NCBI RefSeq assembly: GCF_052116305.1
Contig: NZ_JBQKLI010000011.1
Location: forward strand, 1-64,000
DNA from: JBQKLI01 sp012798975
Lineage (GTDB): Bacteria; Bacillota; Clostridia; Tissierellales; Peptoniphilaceae
DNA: 64,000 bases
Reading direction: 5' to 3'
Shown: positions 49,567-58,098 of the stretch, one piece after another
Numbering within the stretch: position 1 is the first letter of the stretch
Layout of the letters: every line of letters starts with the position of its first letter
Notes under the pieces: model-generated
Seen by the model: the letters and a program-made list of their open reading frames with translations, nothing else
Databases searched by the model: none
Told to the model about the DNA's origin: nothing
Made by a program: the position numbers and the translations under genes

Positions 49567-51675
49567 CTAGGCTTTCCACGCTGTGAAAACCATAATACCC
49601 CGTCCTGGTACTTCGATCTTGTTATTCTCAACATATTTTTCTAAAAAGTATCCTATATCCTGTCCCTTTTCGCCAGACGTATCAATTCGAAGCTTCCATT
49701 TGCATCCTACAGGCGGCTCTGGCAGATTGATCGGGATATCTTCCCAGTACATATTCGCTGCTAAAAATATAATATCCTCTGTATCCCTGTCATCTAAAAC
49801 TCCGCTAAAACGGATACCTATATAACGGTCGATTTCTCGAAACTGTTCTACAGGGCCCCAGTTGTCGTAGAACTTGCAGGAGCCGTAAGCTCCTACTTTT
49901 AACACAGGATGTTTCTTTCGAAAAAGAATTAATTTTCGTACAAAATAATATAAATCCCTGTTTTTTTCCAGATCCTTCCAATTCAGCCAAGATATTTCAT
50001 TGTCTTGGCAGTAAGGGTTGTTGTTTCCCTTTTGACTGTTCCCAAACTCATCTCCGGCGAGAATCATCGGAGTACCTCGGCTCAGAAGCAGTATTGTAAA
50101 AGCATTGCGAACCATCCTTCGTCTTAAAGCAATAACCTTTGGATCTTCTGTTTCTCCTTCCACACCGCAATTCCAGCTGTTGTTGTTATTTTCTCCATCT
50201 GTATTATCCCAGCCGTTGGCTTCGTTGTGTTTTTCATTATAGCTGTACAAATCGTGGAGAGTGAAGCCGTCGTGGCAGGTTATAAAGTTTATAGAGGCAT
50301 CATCTCTGATTTCCGGATCATAAATATCGATAGATCCTGCTATCCGAATCGCTGCGGCATTTGCCATGCCCATATCCCCTTTTAAAAATCGTCTAATATC
50401 ATCCCGGTACTTTCCGTTCCATTCCGACCACCGTTCAAAGTCGGGAAAACTCCCTACTTGATATAGCCCTCCTGCATCCCAGGCCTCGGCGATAAGTTTT
50501 ACTTTCGACAATAAAGGATCGTAGGCAAGCTCTTTAATCAAAGGCGGATTTTCTAGAGGCTTTCCATACTCGTCTCTTCCTAAAATCGAAGCTAAATCGA
50601 AACGAAAACCGTCTATATGGTATTCTGTTACCCAGTAGCGCATGCTTTCCATAATAAAATTCTGAACTACGGGATGATTGGCATTGAGGGTATTACCGGT
50701 TCCGCTGTAATTGGCATAATGTCCATTTTCATCCAGCATATAATAAATATGATTGTCAAAACCTTTAAACGAAAAGAACAGCCCATCCTCATTACCTTCT
50801 GCTGTATGATTATAGACGACATCAAGAAATACTTGAATTCCGTTTTTATGCATTTCTTTTATAAGGGTTTTCAGTTCTTCCCCTTCTCGATTATGCTCTA
50901 CCTCGGCAGAGTAGGCAGTATTCGGCGCAAAAAAAGCAACAGGATTGTAGCCCCAATAATTCAGCAGTTCCTTCCCCTTATAATATCTATTCTCAGAGCG
51001 CTCATCAAATTCAAAGACAGGCATAAGTTCCACTGTATTGATTCCAAGAGATTTCAAATAGGGAATCTTATCGATAAGTCCGCTGAATGTTCCAGGATTT
51101 TTAACCCTGTCTTGGTCTTCCATAATCGTAAAACCTCTAACATGAAGTTCGTATATAATCATATCCTTCATATCAATATTAGGCTGCTTGTCTTTTCCCC
51201 AGTCAAAATCGCTGGAAGTTACCCTTCCATGATAATGCTCTTTCTTCTTTTCTGCTCCCCAAATCCTCTGTCCTGCTACGGCATTCGCATAAGGATCCAG
51301 AAGATCTTGCCTTCCATCGAAAATATAACCTTTTTTTGGATTAAAAGGTCCTTCTACACGATAAGCATATTCAAATTCTCTATAATCCAAATCAAAAACG
51401 ATCATAGAATACACATCCCCGATCTTATAGTCTTCCGGGAAAGGTATCTTTGCATAGGGCTCTTCTTCATGACGTTTAAATAAAAGAAGGGTTACAGCCG
51501 TTCCTTTCTGGGTATGGACTGTAAAACTAATCCCTCCCGGAAGCACTGTTGCTCCATTTTCCAAATAATACCCCGGGCGGATATAAAACCCTTCCACCTC
51601 GTGTAATGGAACCATATTATTTCCGTACTCTTTCGCAAATTTTTCTCTTATATGAGTTTTTATCGTTCTGCTCAT
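49567..51675 (-). CDS. glgX: Glycogen debranching enzyme GlgX / isoamylase-type GH13
   Basis: A 702-residue enzyme. It has an N-terminal CBM48-like domain (GGISFTVHTQKGTAVTLLLFKRH ... FNPKKGYIFDGRQDLLDPYANAVAG) and a GH13 barrel from about 170. The catalytic residues are Asp in DGFRFDLASILG, Glu in IAEAWDAGGLYQVG and Asp in ITCHDGFTLHDLYSYNEKHNEANG. It cleaves alpha-1,6 branches of glycogen or related glucans. No other glycogen gene is in the window. The upstream lipid kinase gene is 17 bp away. Confidence 0.9.
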   Translation of the reverse strand: MSRTIKTHIREKFAKEYGNNMVPLHEVEGFYIRPGYYLENGATVLPGGISFTVHTQKGTAVTLLLFKRHEEEPYAKIPFPEDYKIGDVYSMIVFDLDYREFEYAYRVEGPFNPKKGYIFDGRQDLLDPYANAVAGQRIWGAEKKKEHYHGRVTSSDFDWGKDKQPNIDMKDMIIYELHVRGFTIMEDQDRVKNPGTFSGLIDKIPYLKSLGINTVELMPVFEFDERSENRYYKGKELLNYWGYNPVAFFAPNTAYSAEVEHNREGEELKTLIKEMHKNGIQVFLDVVYNHTAEGNEDGLFFSFKGFDNHIYYMLDENGHYANYSGTGNTLNANHPVVQNFIMESMRYWVTEYHIDGFRFDLASILGRDEYGKPLENPPLIKELAYDPLLSKVKLIAEAWDAGGLYQVGSFPDFERWSEWNGKYRDDIRRFLKGDMGMANAAAIRIAGSIDIYDPEIRDDASINFITCHDGFTLHDLYSYNEKHNEANGWDNTDGENNNNSWNCGVEGETEDPKVIALRRRMVRNAFTILLLSRGTPMILAGDEFGNSQKGNNNPYCQDNEISWLNWKDLEKNRDLYYFVRKLILFRKKHPVLKVGAYGSCKFYDNWGPVEQFREIDRYIGIRFSGVLDDRDTEDIIFLAANMYWEDIPINLPEPPVGCKWKLRIDTSGEKGQDIGYFLEKYVENNKIEVPGRGIMVFTAWKA

Positions 51676-51692
51676 AGTATCCCCCTAAACGA

Positions 51693-52571
51693 TCAAGGTA
51701 TATAAACCTCGATTTTTTCCTGCAGTACTTCAAGTTCAATAGGAAGTTTCGGTCCTTCGTCCCCGTCTACATCCGTCGGAAGAGTTTCCCCTTCTTTACT
51801 GTATATCCTGCCTTTGCAGCCCTTTAAAACTCGGACTTTTTCGTGTTCCTCTACTTCTCCTAAAACAGCCTTTCCTACCAATGCCAGTTTATCAACAGTC
51901 GTATTTTCTCCTAATATAAAAATACTCATTTTCCCATTGGACTCTTCTTCGTTGGAAAATTGAATTCCATGAATACTCGTTTTTAAAGCTATTACTACAT
52001 TGCTGATCATCCCTGTAAATGTATCTTCTTCCGTTTCGATAGTCAAAGGATAAAGCTTCTCCTCTTTAAAACTTTTTACAGAATCAAAAACATAGGCCAT
52101 AGGACCCCATTTATTTTTATCTTCTGTGCTTACATCCATTAAAGCTTCGGATACCGTACCGATACTTACCCGCATGGTGAAATACTTGTCGTTAATTTTG
52201 CCTATATCGATAGTATCTGTCTTCTCTGCAGTGAAATTTTCTATAGCTTCTTCCATAACAGGAGAAATCCCTATAGTGCGGGCGAGGTCATTTACTGTAC
52301 CTCCTGGGAAAATCCCAAGCTTTATCTTAGAATCCCTGTTGGCAATTTCCTCGATGATCTGGTTTACTGTACCGTCTCCGCCTACAGAAAATACGGCTTC
52401 TGCCTTTTCTTTAAAGGTTTTCGCCATCGCCTCCTGCACTTCTTCTCTATTCTCAACAATAATTGTTTCTACTTTATCAAAACTCTCCAGAAGCTTTGCC
52501 TCGATAGCACTCCGATAATCGCAGCCTACTTTCTTTCCAGAAAAGGGGTTGATTAGAACAAAGGCTTTCAT
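51693..52571 (-). CDS. Diacylglycerol/lipid kinase, YegS/BmrU type (paralogue 1)
   Basis: A 292-residue lipid kinase. The N-terminal motif is VLINPFSGKK, with the glycine loop VFSVGGDGTVNQIIEEIA (about 59-76) and GIFPGGTVNDLARTIGI; the C-terminal part is RIYSKEGETLPTDVDGDEGPKLPIEL. It is a close paralogue of the gene at 52589, 18 bp upstream. GGAGGAAATTC precedes the ATG at 52571. The phosphorylated lipid is unknown. Confidence 0.9.
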   Translation of the reverse strand: MKAFVLINPFSGKKVGCDYRSAIEAKLLESFDKVETIIVENREEVQEAMAKTFKEKAEAVFSVGGDGTVNQIIEEIANRDSKIKLGIFPGGTVNDLARTIGISPVMEEAIENFTAEKTDTIDIGKINDKYFTMRVSIGTVSEALMDVSTEDKNKWGPMAYVFDSVKSFKEEKLYPLTIETEEDTFTGMISNVVIALKTSIHGIQFSNEEESNGKMSIFILGENTTVDKLALVGKAVLGEVEEHEKVRVLKGCKGRIYSKEGETLPTDVDGDEGPKLPIELEVLQEKIEVYIP

Positions 52572-52588
52572 CAGAATTTCCTCCACTT

Positions 52589-53482
52589 CTATGATTGATC
52601 TACATAATATGCATCTAAATGATGGGGCAGAACTTCAGCAGTGAAAGGAACCTTTCCTCCCAGATCGCCGTCAGAATCGTACTCGACCTCTTCGCCCTCT
52701 GCACTTTCTACCCTTGCTATTTTGCATTTTACCGCTTTTACACGATCATCTTCCTCCAATGACCCTTTTAGCGCTTCTCCCAAGGCCTGAGCCTTTTCAA
52801 AAATATCTGTTTTCTTCAAAAGGTACATCATGAGACAGCCGTCAGATATCGTATGCCCAGTTCCTGCAAACTCGATATCGCCGATCTGATCCGACAGCGC
52901 GATAAAAACATGACTGTATTCTCCTTCCAAAATCTCCCCATCGTGATCTATTTTCAAAGAATAAAGCTTCTCGCCTGTAATATTCTTAATAATATTGGAC
53001 AAATAGGCAAAAGGACCCCATTTTGTCTTTTCTTCTCCGCTTACATCGTGTATCGCTTCGGGAATCGCTCCAATACTTACAGCATAGCAGAAGTACTCTT
53101 CTTCGACTTTTCCAATATCTATTTTTTTATGCTTCTTAAAATCAAGTACCTCTATCGCCTCATCAATATCCATAGGAATTCCTAAAACCCTAGCAAGATT
53201 GTTAACAGTTCCTCCGGGAAAAACCCCAAACTTCGGGCGGTACTCTTCTTCTGCAAGACCTTTCACACCTTCGTTTACCGTGCCGTCGCCTCCTAAAACA
53301 AAAACTGTATCTGCTTTTTCTCTGGCTGCTTTTCTCGCAAACTCTTCAGCATCTCCACCCTTTTCAGTAAATAGGATTTCTACTTCATCAAAATAAGATG
53401 AAAACTTTTTTTCGATTTTTTCTTTATAAGATTTTCCTTCTTCATTCCCAGATGCGGGATTAATAATCACAACAGCTTTCAT
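52589..53482 (-). CDS. Diacylglycerol/lipid kinase, YegS/BmrU type (paralogue 2)
   Basis: A 297-residue lipid kinase with VIINPASGNEEG, VFVLGGDGTVNEGVKGLA, FGVFPGGTVNNLARVLGI and the C-terminal VEYDSDGDLGGKVPFTAEVL. It aligns with paralogue 1 over its length, with similar blocks such as KTKWGPFAYLSNIIKN versus KNKWGPMAYVFDSVKS. GGAGGTCGAA precedes the ATG at 53482. The tandem pair probably arose by duplication; division of labour is unknown. Confidence 0.9.
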   Translation of the reverse strand: MKAVVIINPASGNEEGKSYKEKIEKKFSSYFDEVEILFTEKGGDAEEFARKAAREKADTVFVLGGDGTVNEGVKGLAEEEYRPKFGVFPGGTVNNLARVLGIPMDIDEAIEVLDFKKHKKIDIGKVEEEYFCYAVSIGAIPEAIHDVSGEEKTKWGPFAYLSNIIKNITGEKLYSLKIDHDGEILEGEYSHVFIALSDQIGDIEFAGTGHTISDGCLMMYLLKKTDIFEKAQALGEALKGSLEEDDRVKAVKCKIARVESAEGEEVEYDSDGDLGGKVPFTAEVLPHHLDAYYVDQS

Positions 53483-53555
53483 ATTTTCGACCTCCATTAG
53501 TGTTTCATATATACCCCATTTGAGAAAGGGTATTAAATTTCATATCCTTTCGAAA

Positions 53556-53587
53556 AACAAAGAAAGCAGAAAATTTTTCTGCTTTCA
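53556..53587 (-). terminator. Terminator of the small membrane gene
   Basis: GAAAGCAGAAA and TTTCTGCTTTC arms with an A/T loop; on the minus strand TTTGTTTTT follows. It is 12 bp behind the stop at 53599. Confidence 0.8.
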
Positions 53588-53598
53588 CCCTTTCAAAA

Positions 53599-53811
53599 CT
53601 AATTCATAATATAAAAAAGACTCACAACTATTATAATTCCTATCTGAAGAACTCTATTTGACGAATCCTTCACGATATAAATACTGTATAAATTCGCTAA
53701 AGCAAAAGCGATAAAAGCAATATTTGAAAACACTGTCCCTTGTAAAAACAGAGAACATACTATTGAAATCACAGCCAGTGCTAAAATCCCGATTCTATGA
53801 TAATTTCCCAT
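53599..53811 (-). CDS. Small membrane protein, paralogue pair member
   Basis: A 70-residue protein with two membrane helices (about 7-25 and 29-47) and a third hydrophobic C-terminus. GAGGAATTAAG precedes the ATG. It resembles the 70-residue protein at 53885: both have a second helix of the type SNIAFIAFALANL / TNIVFVIFTMMNL, a polar loop with S(N/K)R, and a hydrophobic end. Function unknown. Confidence 0.65.
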   Translation of the reverse strand: MGNYHRIGILALAVISIVCSLFLQGTVFSNIAFIAFALANLYSIYIVKDSSNRVLQIGIIIVVSLFYIMN

Positions 53812-53884
53812 CTTAATTCCTCAATATTTTTCGTTTATAACAACCTTCATTTTCAAATAGTATACATATTTCCTGCTACATAAA

Positions 53885-54097
53885 TTACAATACCCCGATC
53901 ATCACTAAAAGCACCGCCTGCAGCGCTCTGCTTTTTCCTTCGCTTTTCACCAAAAGATTTAAAAGATTCATCATTGTGAAAATCACAAAAACGATATTTG
54001 TCACCATATTCTTTCCTAAGAGAACAGAACTGGCAAGAAAAGCAATCGCTAAGATGATTACTCCCAAATAAGTCAAATCTTCAATTTGATTTTTCAT
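53885..54097 (-). CDS. Small membrane protein, paralogue pair member
   Basis: A 70-residue protein with the same layout as its neighbour: YLGVIILAIAFLASSVLLGKN, then TNIVFVIFTMMNLLNLL, a short charged loop (KSEGKSRAL) and a hydrophobic C-terminus. AAGGGAGCG precedes the ATG. Probably cotranscribed with the gene at 53599. Confidence 0.65.
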   Translation of the reverse strand: MKNQIEDLTYLGVIILAIAFLASSVLLGKNMVTNIVFVIFTMMNLLNLLVKSEGKSRALQAVLLVMIGVL

Positions 54098-54200
54098 AAT
54101 ACGCTCCCTTGATTATTTGTATCTGCATTTATATATAGTATACCCTATTTTTGGATCGTATTATACGGCGATATTTTCTTTCAATTTCCTGTTAATCCGG

Positions 54201-54359
54201 CTATATCTTATCCATCAGAAACCAAAAAACAAGCAGTCCAGCGATGAGCAGCACAAAATAAAAGACATTTCCGATAAAACCATTTATTTGAAGTATTGCT
54301 AAAATGATTATATAAAGAGACATGATTATTCTTAAACGCAATTTCTTTCTTTTATACAT
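54201..54359 (-). CDS. Small two-helix membrane protein
   Basis: A 52-residue frame, start MYKRKKLRLRII, with two membrane helices separated by QINGFIGN and a C-terminal FLMDKI. A perfect AGGAGG lies ahead of the ATG. The basic N-terminus suggests it faces the cytoplasm. I do not recognise a family. It shares position and layout with the two small membrane genes downstream. Confidence 0.6.
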   Translation of the reverse strand: MYKRKKLRLRIIMSLYIIILAILQINGFIGNVFYFVLLIAGLLVFWFLMDKI

Positions 54360-54491
54360 TTTCCTGACCTCCTGTTTACCTGTTCAAGTTTATTATAAAG
54401 GCTTATTCTCCCGCTTCTCGTCTGCAAGAGATGCCATTTGTTCTAAGGCTTTTAACAGCATAGTAAAACTCTATCGGACTATAGGCTAATA

Positions 54492-54900
54492 TCATATATA
54501 GAAAATTATCGACTTTGCTTGTAAAATACCCGGGTCAATAAGCTGGAAAAGATGAAACAAAAGTCCCGCCGTAAAGAGATAGACCATTCCTCTTTTCATT
54601 TTCTCCTTCTTCGAATAATAACTGTACGGATATTCTGCTGTCTTGATCTATCGGAGAATTAAAACTCCTGCTATAACAGCTGCGCCTATTTTGTTTACAT
54701 TAAAATAAAATGTGATAGCGCATAATATTGCAAAACAAAATAATAAGGCTAACGGATGATTTTATAAGATCTTCTTGTATTCACCGTATTTTCTTACTAC
54801 TCCTTTTATATCGGTCTCTCTGGTCTTCTTTCTGTTCCTCTCCTTTAACTCCAAGCTCTCTTTTAACAATACTCTTTCTAAGATATATTTATTATAAGTA
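54492..54900 (-). pseudogene. Decayed membrane protein gene
   Basis: Minus-strand codons give SIVKRELGVKGEEQKEDQRD, then break. In another frame comes ALLFCFAILCAITFYFNVNK, then GAAVIAGVLILR, a TAG stop, and in the same frame KTAEYPYSYYSKKEKMKRG and VYLFTAGLLFHLFQLIDPG ending at TGA (54492). The pieces read like one membrane protein of about 130 residues with a frameshift and an in-frame stop. The parent family is not recognised. Confidence 0.4.
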
Positions 54901-55000
54901 TATCACCCTTTACTTTAATTTCCTGAAAATTTTATTAAGGTTTGAAAAGTCGGATTAAAGGTTGTGATTCCTTTTATAAAACGCTATTTATTTCATCGCA

Positions 55001-55045
55001 CAAAAAAAGATCAGCATTTTTCCGCCGACCTTTTTCATATTTTAT
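55001..55045 (-). terminator. Probable terminator of the 55119 gene
   Basis: Minus strand AAAAAGGTCGGC, loop, GCTGATCTTTTTTT, with two G-T pairs. It is about 75 bp behind the stop codon. Confidence 0.6.
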
Positions 55046-55118
55046 TCCCCTAAGAATAAATAGATACAACAAAATTATGTAACTATCTCTGCTTTTACTA
55101 ATTTCTATACAGCTCTTT

Positions 55119-55565
55119 TTAAGATAGTTTCTTTTCTGCAGTGCTTATTTCATAATCTTTTTCCTGATTTGTTTTTAAAGCTAATTTTATAGCGATCCCT
55201 ACAAATAGAAATGTCATAATATCTGGTTCTGTAAAGAGTGCACTGATCCTGCTGTACTCTATATATTGACTCATAAAGCTCAGAGTAAGCCTCAAAAACC
55301 CGTATAGAACCAGAAAATCAGCTACTTTATTCATTAAAACAGGTAAAGATAGCTTTTTATTAATATACTTAATAACATTTACACATAAATAGATCGAGAT
55401 CAAAGAAAATCCTATCACATTCACTAACCCTCGTACACTCATCATTAAATCGGAGTCGGATCCACCTGCGAATTCCTCTCCGAATCCCCCTATGATTCCC
55501 ATAGCAATCATAAGCACGCTCGGTATTATACAGCATATAACTAAAAATTTAGCAGCCTTTTTCAT
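55119..55565 (-). CDS. Four-helix membrane protein, unknown
   Basis: A 148-residue protein with four membrane helices (about 7-27, 43-65, 78-100 and 113-130) and a charged C-terminus (NQEKDYEISTAEKKLS). AAAGGAGAAAAC precedes the ATG. I do not recognise a family. It is intact while the sequence on both sides is decayed. Confidence 0.6.
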   Translation of the reverse strand: MKKAAKFLVICCIIPSVLMIAMGIIGGFGEEFAGGSDSDLMMSVRGLVNVIGFSLISIYLCVNVIKYINKKLSLPVLMNKVADFLVLYGFLRLTLSFMSQYIEYSRISALFTEPDIMTFLFVGIAIKLALKTNQEKDYEISTAEKKLS

Positions 55566-55822
55566 TGTTTTCTCCTTTCCATTTCTACTGCTCTAGAAAC
55601 TTTTTTCTTATCTGCTGCCCAAGATCCTAGAGGTTTTTTTCACTTTTTAACATAATAAGGAAACAGATTCCATTATTCTTTCGTTGCAAGTGTTATTTTG
55701 TTGTACTTTATTCGCTCTTAGCGAAAAAATAATTACGATGCTATTGCATTCTCCTTTCTTCGACCTTTCTTCGGCAGCTAAGTACTATTAAGGAAATATT
55801 CGCGGAGATATGAGGGTATAAC

Positions 55823-56126
55823 TTAAAAATCTTTATATTCAAACATCACCATCAATGCCACTGACTGAATCAGTGCATTTAGTACAAGCAATATATAAAA
55901 ACAACTCCTATGGCAAAACGATTGCTTCTTAAAATAAATATCAGGAAAAACAAATACAAAAAACCGAACCTTCGATAAAGATATTAACTTTGTTTTAAAA
56001 AGAGTCGATAAAATCTGCTTCCCTGCTTGAAGCATAAAACATATAAAAAACAAAATACACAACAGGTATCAAAACACATAATAAAGAAACCGGATCATAT
56101 TTTTTGATTTTTCTTATAAAACACAT
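55823..56126 (-). pseudogene. Frameshifted small membrane protein gene
   Basis: From ATG 56126 the frame reads MCFIRKIKKYDPVSLLCVLI and on to ASSREADFIDSF, with one membrane helix, then stops (55995). The next frame continues KTKLISLSKVRFFVFVFPDI and ends NALIQSVALMVMFEYKDF at 55823, with a second helix. The two halves would give one protein of about 100 residues if joined by a frameshift. The first ATG lacks a good ribosome site. Confidence 0.4.
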
Positions 56127-56360
56127 TTCTTTCTATAAATAAAATGATTTTATAAACCCTTATGTATTATATTTTATATTATGATTATTATACCCATAAA
56201 CACTTATATTTATTATCTAAAAAAGTTCATTCTCCTGCTTTTTTATCTTCTAGTATAGTAGTCCTTCTAATATTCTTCTTTACTGCCTTATTTCAAACAT
56301 AAATTTTTACTCTAACTAATAAGAAACCTACGAGGCTGCGAACTATTTTATGTATGAGAA

Positions 56361-56584
56361 TCATCCTCTTGTTTTAAGAATGTCTACTCGAAGCACAGGA
56401 TAGAATTCGAATTTTCTTTTCGAGATATTTATTTTGATGCTGTCCCAGTCTTCTTATAGAATGCTTCCTGCAACTTCTCTAGCTTCTTTATGTGTTTCTA
56501 AACTTCTATAGTTCTAGATTGACGTCATTCTTGGTATACGATAAAACAAGGATAAAAATTGTTCATTTTCCATCCTTGTATGGG
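56361..56584 (-). pseudogene. Possible remnant of a soluble protein gene
   Basis: Minus-strand codons read PYKDGK, stop, TIFILVLSYTKNDVNLEL; then, after a shift, RSLETHKEAREVAGSIL, stop, EDWDSIKINISKRKFEFYPV and LRVDILKTRG. Charged and hydrophobic residues alternate as in real coding sequence, but at least one frameshift and two stops interrupt it. No family recognised. Confidence 0.3.
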
Positions 56585-56621
56585 TTAGTTATTCTCCACC
56601 AACACTATTTGACAAAGATCC

Positions 56622-56656
56622 AAGAAAGACCAGCATACACCATGCTGGTCTTTCTT
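56622..56656. terminator. Terminator of the proS-gltX-cysS operon
   Basis: AAGAAAGACCAGCAT, 5-base loop, ATGCTGGTCTTTCTT: a 15-bp perfect stem ending at the cysS stop. The minus-strand tail is TTTCTT; the plus side has a longer T-run. Confidence 0.85.
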
Positions 56657-58060
56657 TTATTTTTTCACCCATTCCACACCAGTGGAGGTATCTTTTAATT
56701 CGATGCCCATAGCATCAAGCTGATCTCGTATTTCGTCAGCTCTCTGATAGTTTTTATCCAGTCTTGCTTGTGTTCTTTCTTCGATTAGTTTTTCGATTTC
56801 TTCGTCTAGTGTTTCTTCTCCTCTAGAATAAAGGATGCCTAATACATCAGAAAGTTTTAATAAGGTTTCTAAAGCAAATTCTGCTATTGCTTTCGAATTT
56901 GTTTCCTTTAGATGTCCGTTTGTAAAGCGCACTAATTCGTAAATAGCAGAAAGTCCGTCTGCTGTGTTTAAATCGTCGTCCATGGCCTTTTCAAAGCTTA
57001 GGCGATAGCTGTCAATTTTTTCTTTCAGCTCTTTCTCGTTTTCTTGCAGCTCGGAAACGTCTGCGGTTTCGATAAGCCTTTCCAAATAGCTTTTTCCGTT
57101 ATAGATACGGTCCAGACCGTTTTTTGTCTGTTCCATAATTTCATCGCTGAAGTTTACCGGATTTCTATAATGAGTGGACAGCAGCCATAATCGTAGAACT
57201 TCTAAATCGTAATGTTTTGCTATATCTTTTATCGTAAAGAAATTCCCCTTCGATTTGCTCATTTTTTCATTGTCGACGGTGATCATGGAGTTATGCATCC
57301 AGTTTCTCGCAAAGGGCTTTCCTGTTAAGGTCTCCGACTGGGCGATTTCATTCTCATGATGTGGAAACTCCAAGTCTTCTCCACCGGCATGGATATCCAT
57401 TGTATCGCCTAGAATGGCTTTCGACATTACAGAACATTCTAAATGCCATCCTGGTCTTCCCATGCCCCATGGACTTTCCCATGCAGGTTCGCTTTCTTCT
57501 TTTCGTTTTTTCCATAAAGCAAAGTCCATCGGATTTTTCTTTTCGTCAGCTATATCGATTCTCGCCCCTGCTTGAAGATCGTCGATGTTTTTCTTGGAAA
57601 GACTTCCGTAGTTCTTTGCTTTTGAGATATCGAAATAGACATTCCCGTCCACGTTATAAGCGGCGCCTTTGTCTTCCAGACCCTTTACAAACTCGATCAT
57701 CTCTTCGATATATTCTGTCGCCTTCGGATGAATGGTATCTTCTTCTTTAAAGTTCAAAGCCTTTGAATCTTCTAGATAAGCATCGATATATTTTTCAGTA
57801 ATCTCTGTAAAATCCACTCCTGCTTCTTTCGCTTTTAGAATAATTTTATCGTCGATATCTGTAAAGTTCGATACGAAAGTCACATCGTAGCCTTTATACT
57901 GAAAATAGCGTCTTAAGGTGTCGAAGACGATCATAGGTCTTGCGTTTCCTACGTGAATAAAGTTATAGACAGTAGGACCACAGACGTACATCTTTACTTT
58001 TCCTTCTTCTAAAGGTACGAATTCTTCTTTCGATCTCCTTAAAGTATTATATACTTTCAT
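56657..58060 (-). CDS. cysS: Cysteinyl-tRNA synthetase
   Basis: A 467-residue class I synthetase. The first motif is CGPTVYNFIHVGNARPMIVFD (HIGH region), and the zinc site includes Cys 28 in this motif, ECSVMS and HHENE. The second signature is KMSKSKGN. The C-terminal DALR/anticodon region ends DTSTGVEWVKK. It is the last gene of the operon with gltX and proS, 38 bp behind gltX. Confidence 0.96.
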   Translation of the reverse strand: MKVYNTLRRSKEEFVPLEEGKVKMYVCGPTVYNFIHVGNARPMIVFDTLRRYFQYKGYDVTFVSNFTDIDDKIILKAKEAGVDFTEITEKYIDAYLEDSKALNFKEEDTIHPKATEYIEEMIEFVKGLEDKGAAYNVDGNVYFDISKAKNYGSLSKKNIDDLQAGARIDIADEKKNPMDFALWKKRKEESEPAWESPWGMGRPGWHLECSVMSKAILGDTMDIHAGGEDLEFPHHENEIAQSETLTGKPFARNWMHNSMITVDNEKMSKSKGNFFTIKDIAKHYDLEVLRLWLLSTHYRNPVNFSDEIMEQTKNGLDRIYNGKSYLERLIETADVSELQENEKELKEKIDSYRLSFEKAMDDDLNTADGLSAIYELVRFTNGHLKETNSKAIAEFALETLLKLSDVLGILYSRGEETLDEEIEKLIEERTQARLDKNYQRADEIRDQLDAMGIELKDTSTGVEWVKK

Positions 58061-58098
58061 TTTTCTCCCCCTTCTTTTACTTATGGGAATCTGATGTA

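Larger units (their letters stand above)
55566..56656. other. Gene-poor, decayed region
   Basis: About 1.1 kb with no intact gene. Two stretches look like remnants of coding sequence (listed separately). The rest is A+T-rich with no recognised RNA. Confidence 0.5.

Noticed and set aside
50617..51483. 288-codon plus-strand frame over glgX
   Set aside because: It lies wholly opposite a clear GH13 enzyme with intact catalytic motifs, and is rich in Ile/Phe as shadows of A+T-rich genes are.
54728..54958. 76-codon plus-strand frame
   Set aside because: No ribosome site; it runs opposite the decayed membrane gene and has shadow-like composition.
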